Shown here: positions 1-10,140 of the stretch, piece after piece
How positions within the stretch are numbered: position 1 is the first letter of the stretch
How the letters are laid out: every line of letters starts with the position of its first letter
Source: Pseudomonadaceae bacterium SI-3
GTDB lineage: Bacteria; Pseudomonadota; Gammaproteobacteria; Pseudomonadales; Pseudomonadaceae
DNA length: 64,000 nt
Assembly (NCBI GenBank): GCA_004010935.1
Contig: CP026511.1
Location: forward strand, 1,488,001-1,552,000
Reading direction: 5' to 3'
Position numbers and translations under genes: made by a program
Notes under the pieces: model-generated
The model's input: the letters and a program-made list of their open reading frames with translations, nothing else
Databases searched by the model: none
What the model was told of the DNA's origin: nothing

Positions 1-234
1 GCCTTTGGTCTGATCTACATGACCACCGACCCCGTGTCGGCCGCGATGACCAATACCGGTAAATGGATCTATGGCATTTTCATCGGTGTGATGGTGGTGC
101 TGATCCGTGTAGTCAACCCGGCCTTCCCTGAGGGCATGATGCTGGCAATTCTATTCGCCAACCTCTGTGCACCCTTGATTGACCACTTTGTCATCCAGGC
201 CAACATCAAGCGGAGGCTGGCGCGTAATGTCTAG
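1..234 (+). CDS. nqrB: Na+-translocating NADH:quinone reductase subunit B (C-terminal fragment)
   Basis: Only the last 77 codons lie in the window; the gene runs in from the left edge in frame 1. The residues [12 protein letters not shown] and the closing membrane segment (about residues 20-60 of the fragment) match the end of NqrB, a membrane subunit that carries covalent FMN and bound riboflavin in the Na+-NQR complex. Its last codons overlap the nqrC start by 8 bases, which fits the nqrABCDEF operon. The FMN-attachment threonine is upstream of the window and cannot be checked. Confidence 0.93.
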   Translation, partial: AFGLIYMTTDPVSAAMTNTGKWIYGIFIGVMVVLIRVVNPAFPEGMMLAILFANLCAPLIDHFVIQANIKRRLARNV

Positions 235-1015
235 TCAAAAAGAATCCACTGCCCGTACGCTGATAGTGGCCCTGCTGGTTTGTCTGGTGTGCTCGGTGTT
301 CGTTGCAGGTGCGGCGGTCGCACTGCGTCCGACCCAGCTGGAGAACCGTCAGCTCGACAAGCAGCGCAGTATTCTTGCGATCGCGGGGCTCGGTGAGGCC
401 GGTATGTCTGGCGCCGAGGTGAAGGCGCTGTATAAAGAGCGCATTGTCGCCAAGCTGGTCAACCTCGAGACTGGCAAATTCAGCGACGAGTTCGATCCAA
501 ATACCTTTGACCCCCTGGTTGCTGCGAAGGACCCGCAACTGTCCGACGCATTGCCGCCGGAGCAGGACATCGCTTCGATCAAGCGTCGCGAAAAGTACAG
601 CGTCGTGTATATCGTCGAAACCGATGGTGAACTCGACACGCTGGTGCTCCCGGTGCGTGGTTACGGCCTTTGGTCGACGCTCTATGGTTTTCTTGCCCTT
701 CAGGAAGATCTGAACACCGTCGCTGGGCTCGGTTTCTACCAGCACGGAGAAACGCCTGGTCTGGGTGGCGAAGTAGACAATCCCAAGTGGCGTAGCCTCT
801 GGGAAGGGAAGAAGTTGTACAACGAGGATGGTGAGCTGGCGATACAGATCGTCAAAGGTGGAGTCGATCCGCAGAGTCCGAACGCCAAGTACCGGGTAGA
901 CGCGCTTGCTGGCGCGACGTTGACCAGCAACGGGGTTAATAACCTGTTGCACTTTTGGCTCGGCGAGAACGGCTTCGGTCCTTTTATCGCTAACCTGCGC
1001 GCTGGGGAGGCTTGA
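227..1015 (+). CDS. nqrC: Na+-NQR subunit C
   Basis: A 262-residue protein with one N-terminal membrane helix (about residues 10-33) and a periplasmic FMN-binding domain. Near the C terminus the motif [10 protein letters not shown] contains the threonine that ApbE flavinylates in NqrC proteins. I chose the ATG at 227, inside the end of nqrB, over an upstream start because family members begin with a short charged stretch before the membrane helix. NqrC relays electrons between the flavins of the complex. The gene is followed two bases later by nqrD. Confidence 0.95.
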   Translation: MSSQKESTARTLIVALLVCLVCSVFVAGAAVALRPTQLENRQLDKQRSILAIAGLGEAGMSGAEVKALYKERIVAKLVNLETGKFSDEFDPNTFDPLVAAKDPQLSDALPPEQDIASIKRREKYSVVYIVETDGELDTLVLPVRGYGLWSTLYGFLALQEDLNTVAGLGFYQHGETPGLGGEVDNPKWRSLWEGKKLYNEDGELAIQIVKGGVDPQSPNAKYRVDALAGATLTSNGVNNLLHFWLGENGFGPFIANLRAGEA

Positions 1016-1017
1016 GT

Positions 1018-1686
1018 ATGTCGCAACCTACCATTAAGGAAGTCCTGTTCAATCCGGTCTTCAATAACAACCCCATCGGCCTGCAGATCCTCGGGATTTG
1101 CTCGGCGCTGGCGGTCACCTCCAACCTGAAAACGGCGCTGGTCATGTCCATCGCCCTGACGCTGGTTGTAGCTTTTTCCAACCTGTTCATCTCGATGATC
1201 CGCAGCCAGATCCCTGGCTCCATCCGCATGATCGTGCAGATGGTGATCATTGCGTCATTGGTGATCCTGGTGGATCAGGTGCTCAAGGCTTACGCCTTCT
1301 CGTTGTCCAAGCAGCTGTCGGTATTCGTGGGTCTGATCATTACCAACTGTATCGTGATGGGCCGGGCCGAAGCGTTCGCCATGCAGAACCCGCCGATGCT
1401 CTCATTCTTCGATGGGCTTGGGAACGGCCTCGGTTACAGCGCCATGCTGATTGCGCTCGGGATCATTCGCGAGCTGTTCGGTGCGGGTAAATTGATGGGT
1501 TACACCATTCTTCCTGTCGTAAATGACGGTGGCTGGTACTTGCCGAATGGCCTGCTGCTGCTTCCGCCTTCTGCGTTCTTCCTGATCGGCCTTTTCATTT
1601 GGGGCATCCGTAGCTGGAAGCGGGAACAGGTCGAGAAGCCGTCGTTCAAGATGGCGCCTCAGGTCTCTAACAAGGAGGCTTATTAA
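1018..1686 (+). CDS. nqrD: Na+-NQR subunit D
   Basis: A 222-residue integral membrane protein with about six hydrophobic helices. The cysteines in [11 protein letters not shown] and [13 protein letters not shown] correspond to those that, with two cysteines of NqrE, hold the intramembrane iron centre of Na+-NQR. The ATG at 1018 is preceded by GGGGAGG in the end of nqrC; a TTG six bases earlier is possible but unnecessary. The stop overlaps the nqrE start by one base. NqrD and NqrE are homologous halves, also related to RnfA/RnfE. Confidence 0.96.
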   Translation: MSQPTIKEVLFNPVFNNNPIGLQILGICSALAVTSNLKTALVMSIALTLVVAFSNLFISMIRSQIPGSIRMIVQMVIIASLVILVDQVLKAYAFSLSKQLSVFVGLIITNCIVMGRAEAFAMQNPPMLSFFDGLGNGLGYSAMLIALGIIRELFGAGKLMGYTILPVVNDGGWYLPNGLLLLPPSAFFLIGLFIWGIRSWKREQVEKPSFKMAPQVSNKEAY

Positions 1687-2294
1687 TGGAACATTACATC
1701 AGCCTTTTCGTCCGCGCCGTGTTCATCGAGAACATGGCCCTGGCGTTCTTCCTTGGCATGTGTACGTTCATCGCAATCTCGAAGAAGGTCGAAACGGCCA
1801 TTGGTCTTGGCATCGCGGTTATTGTCGTCCAAGCCATCACCGTTCCTGCGAACAACCTGATCTACACCTATCTGTTGAAAGCAGGTGCGTTGTCATGGGC
1901 TGGCTTGCCGGAAGTCGATCTGAGCTTCCTCGGCCTGCTGAGTTACATCGGCGTGATCGCGGCAATCGTTCAGATCCTGGAGATGACCCTCGACAAGTAC
2001 GTACCCAGCCTCTACAACGCGCTGGGCGTGTTCCTGCCGCTGATCACTGTGAACTGCGCCATCATGGGCGGCACGCTTTTCATGGTCGAACGCGACTACA
2101 ACCTCGCTGAAAGTGTGGTTTACGGCATGGGTTCTGGTCTGTCTTGGGCGCTCGCTATCGCCTTGCTTGCCGGCATTCGCGAGAAGCTCAAGTACAGCGA
2201 TGTGCCGGATGGCCTACAGGGCCTCGGGATCACCTTCATCACCATCGGACTGATGTCGCTGGGCTTCATGTCTTTCTCTGGCGTACAGCTGTAA
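1686..2294 (+). CDS. nqrE: Na+-NQR subunit E
   Basis: A 202-residue membrane protein, the usual family length, with six predicted helices and inverted topology relative to Nqr[13 protein letters not shown] and TVNCAIMGG carry the two cysteines expected to complete the Fe site shared with NqrD. Start and stop are tight against nqrD (1-base overlap) and nqrF (15-base gap), so translation is probably coupled. Related RnfA proteins are similar, but the surrounding nqr genes settle the assignment. Confidence 0.96.
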   Translation: MEHYISLFVRAVFIENMALAFFLGMCTFIAISKKVETAIGLGIAVIVVQAITVPANNLIYTYLLKAGALSWAGLPEVDLSFLGLLSYIGVIAAIVQILEMTLDKYVPSLYNALGVFLPLITVNCAIMGGTLFMVERDYNLAESVVYGMGSGLSWALAIALLAGIREKLKYSDVPDGLQGLGITFITIGLMSLGFMSFSGVQL

Positions 2295-2309
2295 GGACGG
2301 GATGAACTG

Positions 2310-3533
2310 ATGAGTTACGAAATTTTCCTCGCCATCGGCATGTTCACCGCCATCGTGCTTGCACTGGTGGTGATCATCCTCGCGGCTCGCGCCAAGCTGG
2401 TCTCCAGTGGCGATGTGAGCATCGAGATCAACGGCGAACGCACCATTACGGTACCGGCGGGTGGCAAGCTCCTGCAAACATTGGCCGCTAACAACATCTT
2501 CCTCTCGTCTGCCTGCGGCGGCGGTGGCACTTGCGCTCAGTGCAAGTGCATCGTCGAGAGCGGTGGTGGCGAGATGCTGCCTACCGAGGAGTCGCACTTC
2601 ACGCGTCGCGAAGCTGGCGAAGGTTGGCGCCTGTCCTGCCAGACCCCGGTCAAAGCGGATATGAAGATCGAGGTCCCGGAAGAAGTTTTTGGGGTCAAGA
2701 AGTGGGAATGCACGGTTCTGTCAAACCCGAACGTCGCTACCTTCATCAAAGAATTGACCTTGAAGTTGCCGGAAGGTGAGAAAGTCGATTTCCGGGCTGG
2801 CGGGTATGTTCAGCTGGAATGTCCGCCTCACGAGGTCCGCTACAAAGATTTTGATATCCAAGAGGAATATCGCGGCGACTGGGACAAGTTCAACCAGTGG
2901 AAGTACGTGTCGAAGGTCGAAGAAACCGTGATCCGCGCCTACTCCATGGCCAACTATCCGGAAGAGGTTGGACTGGTGAAGTTCAACATCCGTATCGCCT
3001 CTCCGCCTCCAGGTAAGGATGACCTGCCTCCAGGCCAGATGTCTTCGTGGGTATTCAGCTTGAAACCCGGCGATAAAGTGACCGTTTACGGGCCCTTCGG
3101 TGAGTTCTTCGCCAAAGATACCGATGCGGAAATGGTCTTCATCGGTGGTGGTGCCGGTATGGCACCGATGCGTTCGCATATCTTTGATCAGCTCAAGCGT
3201 TTGAAGTCTAAGCGCAAGATGAGCTTCTGGTACGGCGCACGCTCGATGCGCGAGGCCTTCTACGTTGAGGAGTACGATCAGCTGCAGGCCGAGAACGACA
3301 ACTTCCAGTGGCATTTGGCGTTGTCCGATCCGCAGCCGGAAGACAACTGGAACGGCCCAACCGGCTTTATTCACAACGTGCTGTACGAGAACTACCTGAA
3401 GGACCATCCGGCGCCCGAGGATTGTGAGTTCTACATGTGCGGTCCGCCAATGATGAACGCCTCGGTGATCAAGATGCTCACCGACCTTGGCGTCGAACCG
3501 GAGAACATCCTGCTCGACGACTTTGGCGGCTAG
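2310..3533 (+). CDS. nqrF: Na+-NQR subunit F, NADH dehydrogenase component
   Basis: A 407-residue protein. An N-terminal membrane anchor (about residues 5-25) is followed by a 2Fe-2S ferredoxin domain with the cysteine pattern [12 protein letters not shown] and a later LSCQ, then a ferredoxin-reductase module. FAD-binding RAYSMANYP and NADH-binding [12 protein letters not shown] and MCGPPMM are present. This subunit takes the hydride from NADH and passes electrons from FAD to the iron-sulfur cluster and into the membrane subunits. It is the last structural gene of the operon and is followed at once by apbE. Confidence 0.97.
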   Translation: MSYEIFLAIGMFTAIVLALVVIILAARAKLVSSGDVSIEINGERTITVPAGGKLLQTLAANNIFLSSACGGGGTCAQCKCIVESGGGEMLPTEESHFTRREAGEGWRLSCQTPVKADMKIEVPEEVFGVKKWECTVLSNPNVATFIKELTLKLPEGEKVDFRAGGYVQLECPPHEVRYKDFDIQEEYRGDWDKFNQWKYVSKVEETVIRAYSMANYPEEVGLVKFNIRIASPPPGKDDLPPGQMSSWVFSLKPGDKVTVYGPFGEFFAKDTDAEMVFIGGGAGMAPMRSHIFDQLKRLKSKRKMSFWYGARSMREAFYVEEYDQLQAENDNFQWHLALSDPQPEDNWNGPTGFIHNVLYENYLKDHPAPEDCEFYMCGPPMMNASVIKMLTDLGVEPENILLDDFGG

Positions 3534-3534
3534 T

Positions 3535-4560
3535 ATGACCCATGCGTTACTTCAGCCCGTCATCGTTGCCGCCCTGGCGGCAGCCCTGACGGGCTGTCTG
3601 TTTCAGGACGAGGTAGAAAGTTTCGGTGGTCCCACCATGGGAAGCACCTACTCGGTGAAGTACGTGGCCGATGATGTCGCCGTGTCCAAAGAGCAGCTGC
3701 GAAACGAGACGGATGCAATTCTGGCCGAGATCGACAGCCAGATGTCTACGTACCGTGCCGATTCGGATATCGAGACTTTCAACGCGCTTCCTGCCGGCGC
3801 CTGCATGGCCATGCCTGAGGGGGTCCTCGAGCTCCTCCGAGCCGGCCAGCAGCTGTCGGAGGAGAGCGACGGGGCTTTCGATCTGACGGTTGAACCGTTG
3901 CTCAATCTATGGGGCTTCGGTCCACACGGAACCGGCGAGCGCGTGCCCTCTGCCGAAGAGATAGCCACGGCTCGCGGCAACATGGGGCATGAGCATCTCC
4001 GGATTGACGGCGAGCAGCTCTGTAAAGACGCAGCCGTACAGATTGATTTCAACAGTATCGCTGCGGGTTATGCAGTGGACCGGGTGACCGCACATCTAGA
4101 GGCTTCCGGCGTCCGCCGTTACCTTGTGGAAATCACCGGCGAGCTCAAGGCTCTCGGCCGTAAACCCGGCGGGGAGCCCTGGCGTATCGCAATCGAGGCA
4201 CCGCACGACAACGAGCGAGTAGCGCAGCGGATTGTCGAACTCGACGGATTTGGTGTCTCCACGTCAGGTGACTATCGAAACTATTTTGAGCGTGACGGTA
4301 AGCGATATTCGCACACGCTTGATCCATTGACCGGTGCGCCGATTGATCATCACTTGGCCGCCGTGACGGTTGTCGATCCCTCGACATTGAGGGCAGATGG
4401 GTTGTCTACTGTGTTGATGGTACTGGGCCCCGAACGGGGTTTGGCATACGCGGGGGAGCGAAACATTGCAGCGTTCTTCGTGATTCGTGAAGGGCAGGAA
4501 TTCATTAGCAAAAGCACTGAGGCCTTTGATGAGCTATTCGGTGCGGGAGTAAGCAAATGA
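3535..4560 (+). CDS. apbE: FAD:protein FMN transferase (lipoprotein)
   Basis: A 341-residue protein. I chose the ATG at 3535, one base after the nqrF stop, because it gives a clean lipoprotein signal ending in the lipobox LTGC near residue 20. GPTMGSTYSV and the later DFNSIAAGYAVD are ApbE signatures, and the C-terminal region SHTLDPLTG fits the metal/FAD site. ApbE attaches FMN to threonines of NqrB and NqrC from the periplasmic side, so its position in the nqr operon matches its substrates. It overlaps nqrM by 4 bases (ATGA). Confidence 0.95.
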   Translation: MTHALLQPVIVAALAAALTGCLFQDEVESFGGPTMGSTYSVKYVADDVAVSKEQLRNETDAILAEIDSQMSTYRADSDIETFNALPAGACMAMPEGVLELLRAGQQLSEESDGAFDLTVEPLLNLWGFGPHGTGERVPSAEEIATARGNMGHEHLRIDGEQLCKDAAVQIDFNSIAAGYAVDRVTAHLEASGVRRYLVEITGELKALGRKPGGEPWRIAIEAPHDNERVAQRIVELDGFGVSTSGDYRNYFERDGKRYSHTLDPLTGAPIDHHLAAVTVVDPSTLRADGLSTVLMVLGPERGLAYAGERNIAAFFVIREGQEFISKSTEAFDELFGAGVSK

Positions 4561-4787
4561 CTTGGTTGATCGTGTTTCTGGTCATGTTGCTGGTGGTCTT
4601 CGGGATGTCCATCGGCGTAATCATGGGCCGCAAGCCCATTGCAGGCTCCTGTGGGGGCATCGCCAATCTTGGCATCGAGAAGGAATGCTCGATTTGCGGC
4701 GGTAGCCGTGAGAAGTGTGAAGAGGTGAATCAAGAGGCGAGCCACGGTGACAAAGCAGATCTCGCATACGACGCGACCAGACGCTGA
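4557..4787 (+). CDS. nqrM: Na+-NQR maturation protein NqrM
   Basis: A 76-residue protein with one N-terminal membrane helix (about residues 3-24) and four cysteines in the pattern AGSCGGI then ECSICGGSREKC. This is the DUF539 family, now known as NqrM, which is needed for assembly of Na+-NQR and is thought to deliver iron to the NqrD/NqrE site. The ATGA overlap with apbE puts it in the nqr operon. The remaining tail is charged and without clear structure. Confidence 0.93.
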   Translation: MTWLIVFLVMLLVVFGMSIGVIMGRKPIAGSCGGIANLGIEKECSICGGSREKCEEVNQEASHGDKADLAYDATRR

Positions 4788-4977
4788 TAGCCGTTTTTGA
4801 TCGAAAGGCCGGGGATATCTAGCGCTCCGGGCGTTGGTCTTTGCATGCAGCGCTGGTGCGACCCATGCATCGGCGCGACGATCCAGGCGGCGGGGCGTCG
4901 ATAGCAACTTCCGCCACCCGGTTTTACCGAATTCGTTAACAGCGGCAGGGCTGCCTGCTGCGTGGTCTGGGGTGAAT

Positions 4978-6372
4978 ATGGCTGTCTACAATTACGATGT
5001 GGTGATACTGGGCTCGGGCCCTGCCGGCGAAGGCGCGGCGATGAACGCGGTCAAAGCTGGGCGCAAGGTCGCCGTGGTTGATAGCAGGCCGCATGTGGGT
5101 GGTAACTCGACCCATCTGGGGACTATCCCGTCAAAAGCGCTGCGCCACTCGGTACGGCAGATCATGCAGTACAACACCAATCCATTGTTCCGTCAGATCG
5201 GGGAGCCCCGTTGGTTTTCGTTTCCCGACGTCCTGAAAAGTGCCGAAAGCGTCATCGGTAAGCAGGTGACTTCCCGCACGGGGTATTACGCGCGTAACCG
5301 CATCGATATCTTCTTCGGCACCGCTAGTTTTGCCGACGAGCAGACCGTGGAGGTGGTCAGTGCCAATGGCATGGTTGAAACCCTGGTGGCCAACCAGTTC
5401 ATCATCGCGACAGGATCACGGCCCTATCGCCCCGATGATGTCGACTTTACCCATCCCCGTGTCTATGACAGTGACACCATTCTTACCCTGAGTCACACAC
5501 CGCGTCGTCTGATCATCTACGGAGCCGGTGTGATCGGCTCAGAGTACGCATCGATCTTTAGTGGTCTCGGTGTCTTGGTTGACTTGATCGACAACCGCGA
5601 CCAGCTACTCAGTTTCCTCGACGACGAAATCTCCGACGCGCTGAGCTATCACCTGCGTAACAACAACGTACTCATCCGTCATAACGAGGAGTACGAGCGT
5701 GTGGAAGGTGTGGATAACGGCGTGATCCTGCACCTTAAATCGGGTAAGAAGATAAAGGCTGATGCTTTCCTCTGGTGTAACGGCCGAACCGGCAATACCG
5801 ACAAGCTCGCCCTGGAAAACATCGGTCTCAAGGTCAACAGCCGCGGACAGATCAAGGTCGACGAGCACTACCGCACGGACGTCGGAAATATTTACGCGGC
5901 TGGCGATGTAATTGGTTGGCCGTCCCTGGCGAGTGCCGCTTACGATCAGGGGCGCTCGGCGGCAGGTAGCATCGTGGAGAACGACAGCTGGCGTTTTGTC
6001 GATGATGTGCCCACCGGCATTTACACCATTCCGGAGATCAGTTCCATCGGTAAGAACGAACGTGAACTGACCGAAGCGAAGGTGCCATACGAAGTGGGCA
6101 AGGCTTTCTTCAAAGGCATGGCGCGCGCGCAGATTTCAGCCGAGCCGGTCGGCATGCTGAAGATCCTCTTCCATCGCGAGACGCTGGCGGTACTAGGCGT
6201 GCATTGCTTCGGCTATCAGGCATCGGAGATCGTGCACATCGGTCAGGCGATCATGAACCAGCCGGGCGCGGCGAACACGATCAAGTATTTCATCAATACC
6301 ACCTTCAACTACCCGACCATGGCCGAAGCCTACCGCGTGGCCGCTTTCGACGGGCTAAACCGGCTTTTTTGA
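4978..6372 (+). CDS. sthA: Soluble pyridine nucleotide transhydrogenase
   Basis: A 464-residue flavoprotein of the disulfide-reductase fold. [13 protein letters not shown] binds [16 protein letters not shown] binds the nicotinamide nucleotide, and [14 protein letters not shown] is the second FAD motif. In place of the CxxxxC redox pair the protein reads [14 protein letters not shown], as in SthA, so it transfers hydride between NADPH and NAD+ instead of reducing a disulfide. I chose the ATG at 4978, which begins [15 protein letters not shown] as in the family. It follows nqrM after 190 bases, so it may have its own promoter. Confidence 0.95.
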   Translation: MAVYNYDVVILGSGPAGEGAAMNAVKAGRKVAVVDSRPHVGGNSTHLGTIPSKALRHSVRQIMQYNTNPLFRQIGEPRWFSFPDVLKSAESVIGKQVTSRTGYYARNRIDIFFGTASFADEQTVEVVSANGMVETLVANQFIIATGSRPYRPDDVDFTHPRVYDSDTILTLSHTPRRLIIYGAGVIGSEYASIFSGLGVLVDLIDNRDQLLSFLDDEISDALSYHLRNNNVLIRHNEEYERVEGVDNGVILHLKSGKKIKADAFLWCNGRTGNTDKLALENIGLKVNSRGQIKVDEHYRTDVGNIYAAGDVIGWPSLASAAYDQGRSAAGSIVENDSWRFVDDVPTGIYTIPEISSIGKNERELTEAKVPYEVGKAFFKGMARAQISAEPVGMLKILFHRETLAVLGVHCFGYQASEIVHIGQAIMNQPGAANTIKYFINTTFNYPTMAEAYRVAAFDGLNRLF

Positions 6373-6376
6373 GCGG

Positions 6377-6405
6377 CTCCGACCGGTGGCCTGAGCCGGT
6401 CGGAG
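6377..6405 (+). terminator. Hairpin after sthA
   Basis: A perfect 10-base-pair inverted repeat (CTCCGACCGG at 6377-6386 with CCGGTCGGAG at 6396-6405) lies five bases after the sthA stop. There is no U-run, so it is either a weak intrinsic terminator or a 3'-end stabilising hairpin. Confidence 0.5.
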
Positions 6406-6461
6406 AAGATCCCCGAGGCTGGCGGTGGCCTAATCGGGAAAGTTTTTAAGGCAGGTTGCCG

Positions 6462-6480
6462 GGCCGCCAATCAGGCGGCC
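6462..6480. terminator. Hairpin between convergent sthA and phosphodiesterase genes
   Basis: GGCCGCC, a 5-base loop, then GGCGGCC, six bases before the stop of the minus-strand gene. It is symmetrical and lies between two convergent genes. Only a short T-rich stretch follows on the plus side, so a bidirectional terminator is likely but not certain. Confidence 0.45.
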
Positions 6481-6485
6481 TCGCT

Positions 6486-7208
6486 TTATGCGTTGCGCAG
6501 CGTCGTGACGGCAAGGCCGGGATAGTCAGTGATCAGGCTGTCGACGCCGAAATCCGCAAGGCGACGCATCAGAGCTGGCTCATTGACCGTCCAGACCGAT
6601 ACATGAAGGCCGAGTTGGCGGGCTTTGGCGATTCGTTCGGGTGTGCATAGGGTCCATTTCAATGCCAGTAGCGAGCAGCCGTACTGCTTGGCTACTTTCA
6701 GCGGGTCGAGCCAGGCGTACTCGGCCACCAGGCCGCACGACAATTCAGGTGTCAGCCTTTTCAAGGCCCTGAGCACCTCCCTCGAGCCGGATGTGACGGT
6801 AATCCGCTCGGTCAGTCCATGGTGCTCAGCCAGTGCCTTGATCGCCAGGACAGTCCGTGCGGCGCGCACCCTCGAAGCGCTTTTTACTTCCAATTGCCAA
6901 TGCTCGAAGTCGCACTGCTCAAATAGCTCCGCTAGGCGCGGGATGGAACAGGGGTGTTTCCAGTGGGGGCCGCTGTGGCGCGCGTCGTACTGGATCAACT
7001 CGTCTGCATCACGCTCGACGACCTTGCCGCGTCGCCCCGTGGTGCGTTTGAGCGTCGGGTCATGGATGACCATCAGCTCGCCATCTTTTGACAGGTGCAG
7101 GTCGAGTTCGCATCGGCGCACGCCATGGGCGAGGCACTGCTTGAAGCCGGCCAGGGTGTTTTCAGGCGCTTCGCCCTTTGCGCCGCGGTGGCCATAGATA
7201 AGCGTCAC
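6486..7208 (-). CDS. Glycerophosphodiester phosphodiesterase
   Basis: A 240-residue cytoplasmic-type GDPD enzyme. YGHRGAKGEAPENTLAGF holds the catalytic histidine and metal ligands, and ELDLHLSKDGELMVIHD holds the second histidine and acidic ligands; the C terminus VWTVNEPALM and DSLITDYPG is typical. It hydrolyses glycerophosphodiesters to glycerol-3-phosphate and an alcohol. I chose GTG at 7208 because it forms a GTGA overlap with the upstream gene and leaves the conserved HRG motif near the N terminus; no secretion signal is seen. Confidence 0.9.
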   Translation of the reverse strand: MTLIYGHRGAKGEAPENTLAGFKQCLAHGVRRCELDLHLSKDGELMVIHDPTLKRTTGRRGKVVERDADELIQYDARHSGPHWKHPCSIPRLAELFEQCDFEHWQLEVKSASRVRAARTVLAIKALAEHHGLTERITVTSGSREVLRALKRLTPELSCGLVAEYAWLDPLKVAKQYGCSLLALKWTLCTPERIAKARQLGLHVSVWTVNEPALMRRLADFGVDSLITDYPGLAVTTLRNA

Positions 7209-7510
7209 GGTTGTCTCTCTGATTGCAATGATGTGGAGCGTCGGTGATGAATAACGCTGTTGATGACCCGGTTGCCCTCGAAGTAGACAGAAAAATCGCG
7301 GTAATCCCAACGAGTGATAGGTGGCTGACCGACAGCTTCGTGCTCCTCATCGGCTAAGCCAAAACGATCAAGTACGTCGATTTTCGCATCGCCGCGGCTG
7401 GGCAGCTGAAGGTCGGCCGGGCCTTGCTGGCCGACCGGAATTTTGATGTCTTCGGCGTGTGCCGACGTGTTCAGGCTGAAAATCAGCAGTAAGAGCAGAA
7501 AAGGGCGCAT
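7205..7510 (-). CDS. Small secreted protein of unknown function
   Basis: A 101-residue protein with a clear signal peptide (hydrophobic residues about 3-17, likely cleavage after SAHA). The mature part contains SRGDAKIDVLDRFG and DYRDFSVYFEGNRVI, which suggests a short beta-rich domain of a kind often annotated in Pseudomonas as hypothetical or phosphodiesterase-associated. It starts three bases downstream of the PilZ-domain gene and overlaps the GDPD gene by GTGA, so the three minus-strand genes form one operon. Function is not known to me. Confidence 0.8.
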   Translation of the reverse strand: MRPFLLLLLIFSLNTSAHAEDIKIPVGQQGPADLQLPSRGDAKIDVLDRFGLADEEHEAVGQPPITRWDYRDFSVYFEGNRVINSVIHHRRSTSLQSERQP

Positions 7511-7513
7511 CCA

Positions 7514-8086
7514 TCAGGTTCCTTGCAGGCTTTCACGAGCCAGGCGTCGTTCCGTCGCCTGTTTCTGCAGGATATGCCGCGCGAGGAGTTGCCGTTGTGC
7601 ATCGGTCAACGCTTCAAAGGATGTACCGATTGCAAACTGCCCGCCCTCCAGCGCTTGGCAGCTCGCTATGCGTGCAGTCAGCAGCATGCCCAGGCCCTGT
7701 GGCATCAACGCCAGCTTGAGTGTCCAGGTTGAGCCTTCGTCAAGCGGCTGGTCATTGGTGAAACTAATACCACCTTCCGATAGCACGGTCGCCCGAGCTG
7801 GTCCGAGGTCTTGCAACAGGTCCTGGGCGAGCGCCTGACCGATTAGGTCGATGCGCTTGTTTTGCACTTTCAGGTAGTTGGCCAGCGTGCGGTTGCCCTC
7901 GGCTATCTGACGCAGCAGATGCTGAGCTTCAAAGTCGAGCTGATGGAGTTCGCCGAGCAGTTCGAACCGTTGCGTCGAACCGTTACCTGAGACTGTTTCG
8001 GCGTGTTCCGGCGGCAGGATTTCAAGTGCGATCATATCCTCGATACGATAGTATTCGCGGCGATCTTCGGTGTCTTCAGTGGGCAT
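7514..8086 (-). CDS. PilZ-domain protein
   Basis: A 190-residue soluble protein. DRREYYRIEDMIALEI near residues 8-23 carries the RxxxR half of the PilZ c-di-GMP motif at the start of an N-terminal domain; a second segment VLSEGGISF near residue 115 resembles the [D/N]xSxxG half but lacks the acidic or amide residue. The middle is helical. I chose the ATG at 8086, giving MPTEDTEDRREYYR, over a start 57 bases upstream. It is divergent from lolC and leads a three-gene operon. Whether it binds c-di-GMP is uncertain given the altered motif. Confidence 0.82.
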   Translation of the reverse strand: MPTEDTEDRREYYRIEDMIALEILPPEHAETVSGNGSTQRFELLGELHQLDFEAQHLLRQIAEGNRTLANYLKVQNKRIDLIGQALAQDLLQDLGPARATVLSEGGISFTNDQPLDEGSTWTLKLALMPQGLGMLLTARIASCQALEGGQFAIGTSFEALTDAQRQLLARHILQKQATERRLARESLQGT

Positions 8087-8186
8087 GTCGATCCCTGAGC
8101 TGCAGTGATGACCTGAGTGTATCAGGCCGCTTGGCATCGTCATTCAGCTTGTTATTTCCCGCCAGCGAAAGCGAACCCAACGATTT

Positions 8187-9434
8187 ATGTTCAGACCGCT
8201 GTCCGTGTATATCGGGGCGCGCTACACACGCGCCAGACGTCGCAGCCTCTTCGTCTCCTTCATTTCCTTTACGTCCATGATCGGGCTGGCGCTTGGTGTG
8301 CTAGTAATGATCGTTGTGTTGTCTGTGATGAATGGGTTCGATTATGAAATGCGCAGCCGTGTGTTGGGTATGGTGCCGCACGCTACGATCGAAAGCTCGA
8401 CCCCAATCGACGACTGGCCGACATTAGCAGAGCGGCTCGCGCAGCATCCTCAGGTCGCTGCGGTCGCGCCGTTCATACAAATGCAAGGTTTACTGACTCA
8501 TCGCGGGCAGGTCACCAAAATTCTGATTAACGCCGTGGACCCGGTTATCGAGCCGGAAGTCTCCATCGTGGGCCAGTTTTTTCGCGAAGGCACGCTGGCC
8601 GATCTGGCCCCCGGCGAGTTCGGCATTGTTATCGGCGACAAGGCGGCCAACACCTTGGGCGTAGGGGTCGGCGACAAGGTTACCTTCGTCGCCCCTGAGG
8701 TTACCGTCACGCCAGCCGGTGTATTTCCCCGCATGAAGCGGTTCACCGTGCGCGGTATTTTTCACGTGGGGGCCGGTGAGATCGATGGTTATGTGGCGAT
8801 GGCCAACATCTCCGATCTGGCACGCTTGCATCGCTGGAAGCCGGATCAGGTCCAAGGGGTGCGCTTGCGTTTCGTCGATCTGTTTCAGGCCCCGCGTATT
8901 GCCTGGGAACTGGCGGGTCAGCTGGGTGATGAGTTCTACTCCCGGGATTGGACCCGCACCCACGGCAACCTGTACCAGGCAATCCGCATGGAAAAGGCCA
9001 TGATCGGGTTGCTATTGCTGCTGATCGTCGCCGTGGCTGCCTTCAATATCATCTCCACGCTGGTCATGGTCGTGACTGACAAGCGCGGCGATATTGCAAT
9101 CCTGCGAACGCTTGGCGCGACGCCACGGCAGATCATGGCGATCTTCATGGTTCAAGGGACGGTGATAGGGGTCGTCGGCACGCTGGTCGGAGCATTACTC
9201 GGTATCTTCGCGGCGCTCAATGTAAGCAGTTGGGTCGCGGCGCTAGAGAGGTTGATCGGGCATAAATTTCTCAGCGCAGACGTGTATTTCATCGACTATT
9301 TACCGTCTCGACTGATGACCGCCGATGTGGTCCAGGTCTGCGTGGCGGCATTGATTCTTAGCTTTTTCGCCACCCTGTATCCGGCGTGGCGTGCGGCCCG
9401 GACACAACCGGCCGAGGCGTTACGATATGAGTGA
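8187..9434 (+). CDS. lolC: Lipoprotein-releasing ABC transporter permease LolC
   Basis: A 415-residue inner-membrane protein of the MacB/FtsX permease type: one N-terminal helix (about 25-50), a large periplasmic domain (about 50-270), then three C-terminal helices. The stretch [21 protein letters not shown] is the coupling region that meets LolD. With LolD and LolE it extracts lipoproteins from the inner membrane and hands them to LolA. It overlaps lolD by 8 bases. It and LolE are paralogues of identical length; calling the first one LolC follows gene order. Confidence 0.93.
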   Translation: MFRPLSVYIGARYTRARRRSLFVSFISFTSMIGLALGVLVMIVVLSVMNGFDYEMRSRVLGMVPHATIESSTPIDDWPTLAERLAQHPQVAAVAPFIQMQGLLTHRGQVTKILINAVDPVIEPEVSIVGQFFREGTLADLAPGEFGIVIGDKAANTLGVGVGDKVTFVAPEVTVTPAGVFPRMKRFTVRGIFHVGAGEIDGYVAMANISDLARLHRWKPDQVQGVRLRFVDLFQAPRIAWELAGQLGDEFYSRDWTRTHGNLYQAIRMEKAMIGLLLLLIVAVAAFNIISTLVMVVTDKRGDIAILRTLGATPRQIMAIFMVQGTVIGVVGTLVGALLGIFAALNVSSWVAALERLIGHKFLSADVYFIDYLPSRLMTADVVQVCVAALILSFFATLYPAWRAARTQPAEALRYE

Positions 9435-10140
9435 GTTGTTTATGAATGAACGGTCTGCGAACGAGGCCGCGGTACTGAGCTGCCGCAACCTGGGCAAGCG
9501 CTACGAACAGGGTCCGGAGTCGGTCAGTGTGCTGTCCGGGCTTCAGTTGGAGTTGTTTCCCGGCCAGCGGGTCGCCATTGTCGGTACTTCCGGCTCTGGC
9601 AAGAGCACGCTGCTCAATTTGCTCGGCGGGCTGGATACGCCTAGCGAAGGAAGCGTATGGCTGGCTGGAGAAGAGCTTTCCGCACTCAGTGAGAAGGACC
9701 GGGGCCTGTTGCGTAACCGTGCCCTTGGCTTCGTTTACCAGTTCCATCATCTGCTGCCTGAATTCAGCGCTCTGGAAAACGTATGCATGCCACTGCTGAT
9801 AGGCAGCGCGCCGATAGCGGAAGCACGTACGCGGGCGACCGAACTGTTGCAGCGCGTAGGGCTTGGCCACCGACTCGCTCATAAGCCCTCCGAGCTGTCC
9901 GGGGGAGAGCGTCAGCGCGTAGCGATCGCCCGTGCGTTGGCGAACCGTCCGGCGTTGGTGTTGCTCGATGAGCCGACCGGCAACCTCGACCACCATACTG
10001 CTCAGGGGATTCAAGACCTGATGCTGGAACTGAGCACCTCATTACGTACGGCCTTCCTCGTCGTAACCCATGATCCACAATTGGCCGGCCAGATGGATCA
10101 CATCTTGCGCCTGGAAGATGGCCGGTTGGTGGCTGGCTAA
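9427..10140 (+). CDS. lolD: Lipoprotein-releasing ABC transporter ATPase LolD
   Basis: A 237-residue ABC ATPase with Walker [14 protein letters not shown]-loop region [18 protein letters not shown], signature [15 protein letters not shown], Walker [14 protein letters not shown] and the switch histidine in [19 protein letters not shown] is diagnostic of LolD within the MacB/FtsE group. The ATG at 9427 overlaps the lolC end; a second ATG at 9442 is also possible. Its stop overlaps the lolE start by one base (TAATG). Confidence 0.96.
   Translation: MSELFMNERSANEAAVLSCRNLGKRYEQGPESVSVLSGLQLELFPGQRVAIVGTSGSGKSTLLNLLGGLDTPSEGSVWLAGEELSALSEKDRGLLRNRALGFVYQFHHLLPEFSALENVCMPLLIGSAPIAEARTRATELLQRVGLGHRLAHKPSELSGGERQRVAIARALANRPALVLLDEPTGNLDHHTAQGIQDLMLELSTSLRTAFLVVTHDPQLAGQMDHILRLEDGRLVAG

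Noticed and set aside
2721..3407. 228-codon minus-strand frame over nqrF
   Set aside because: Antisense to the conserved reductase domain; typical high-GC shadow frame.
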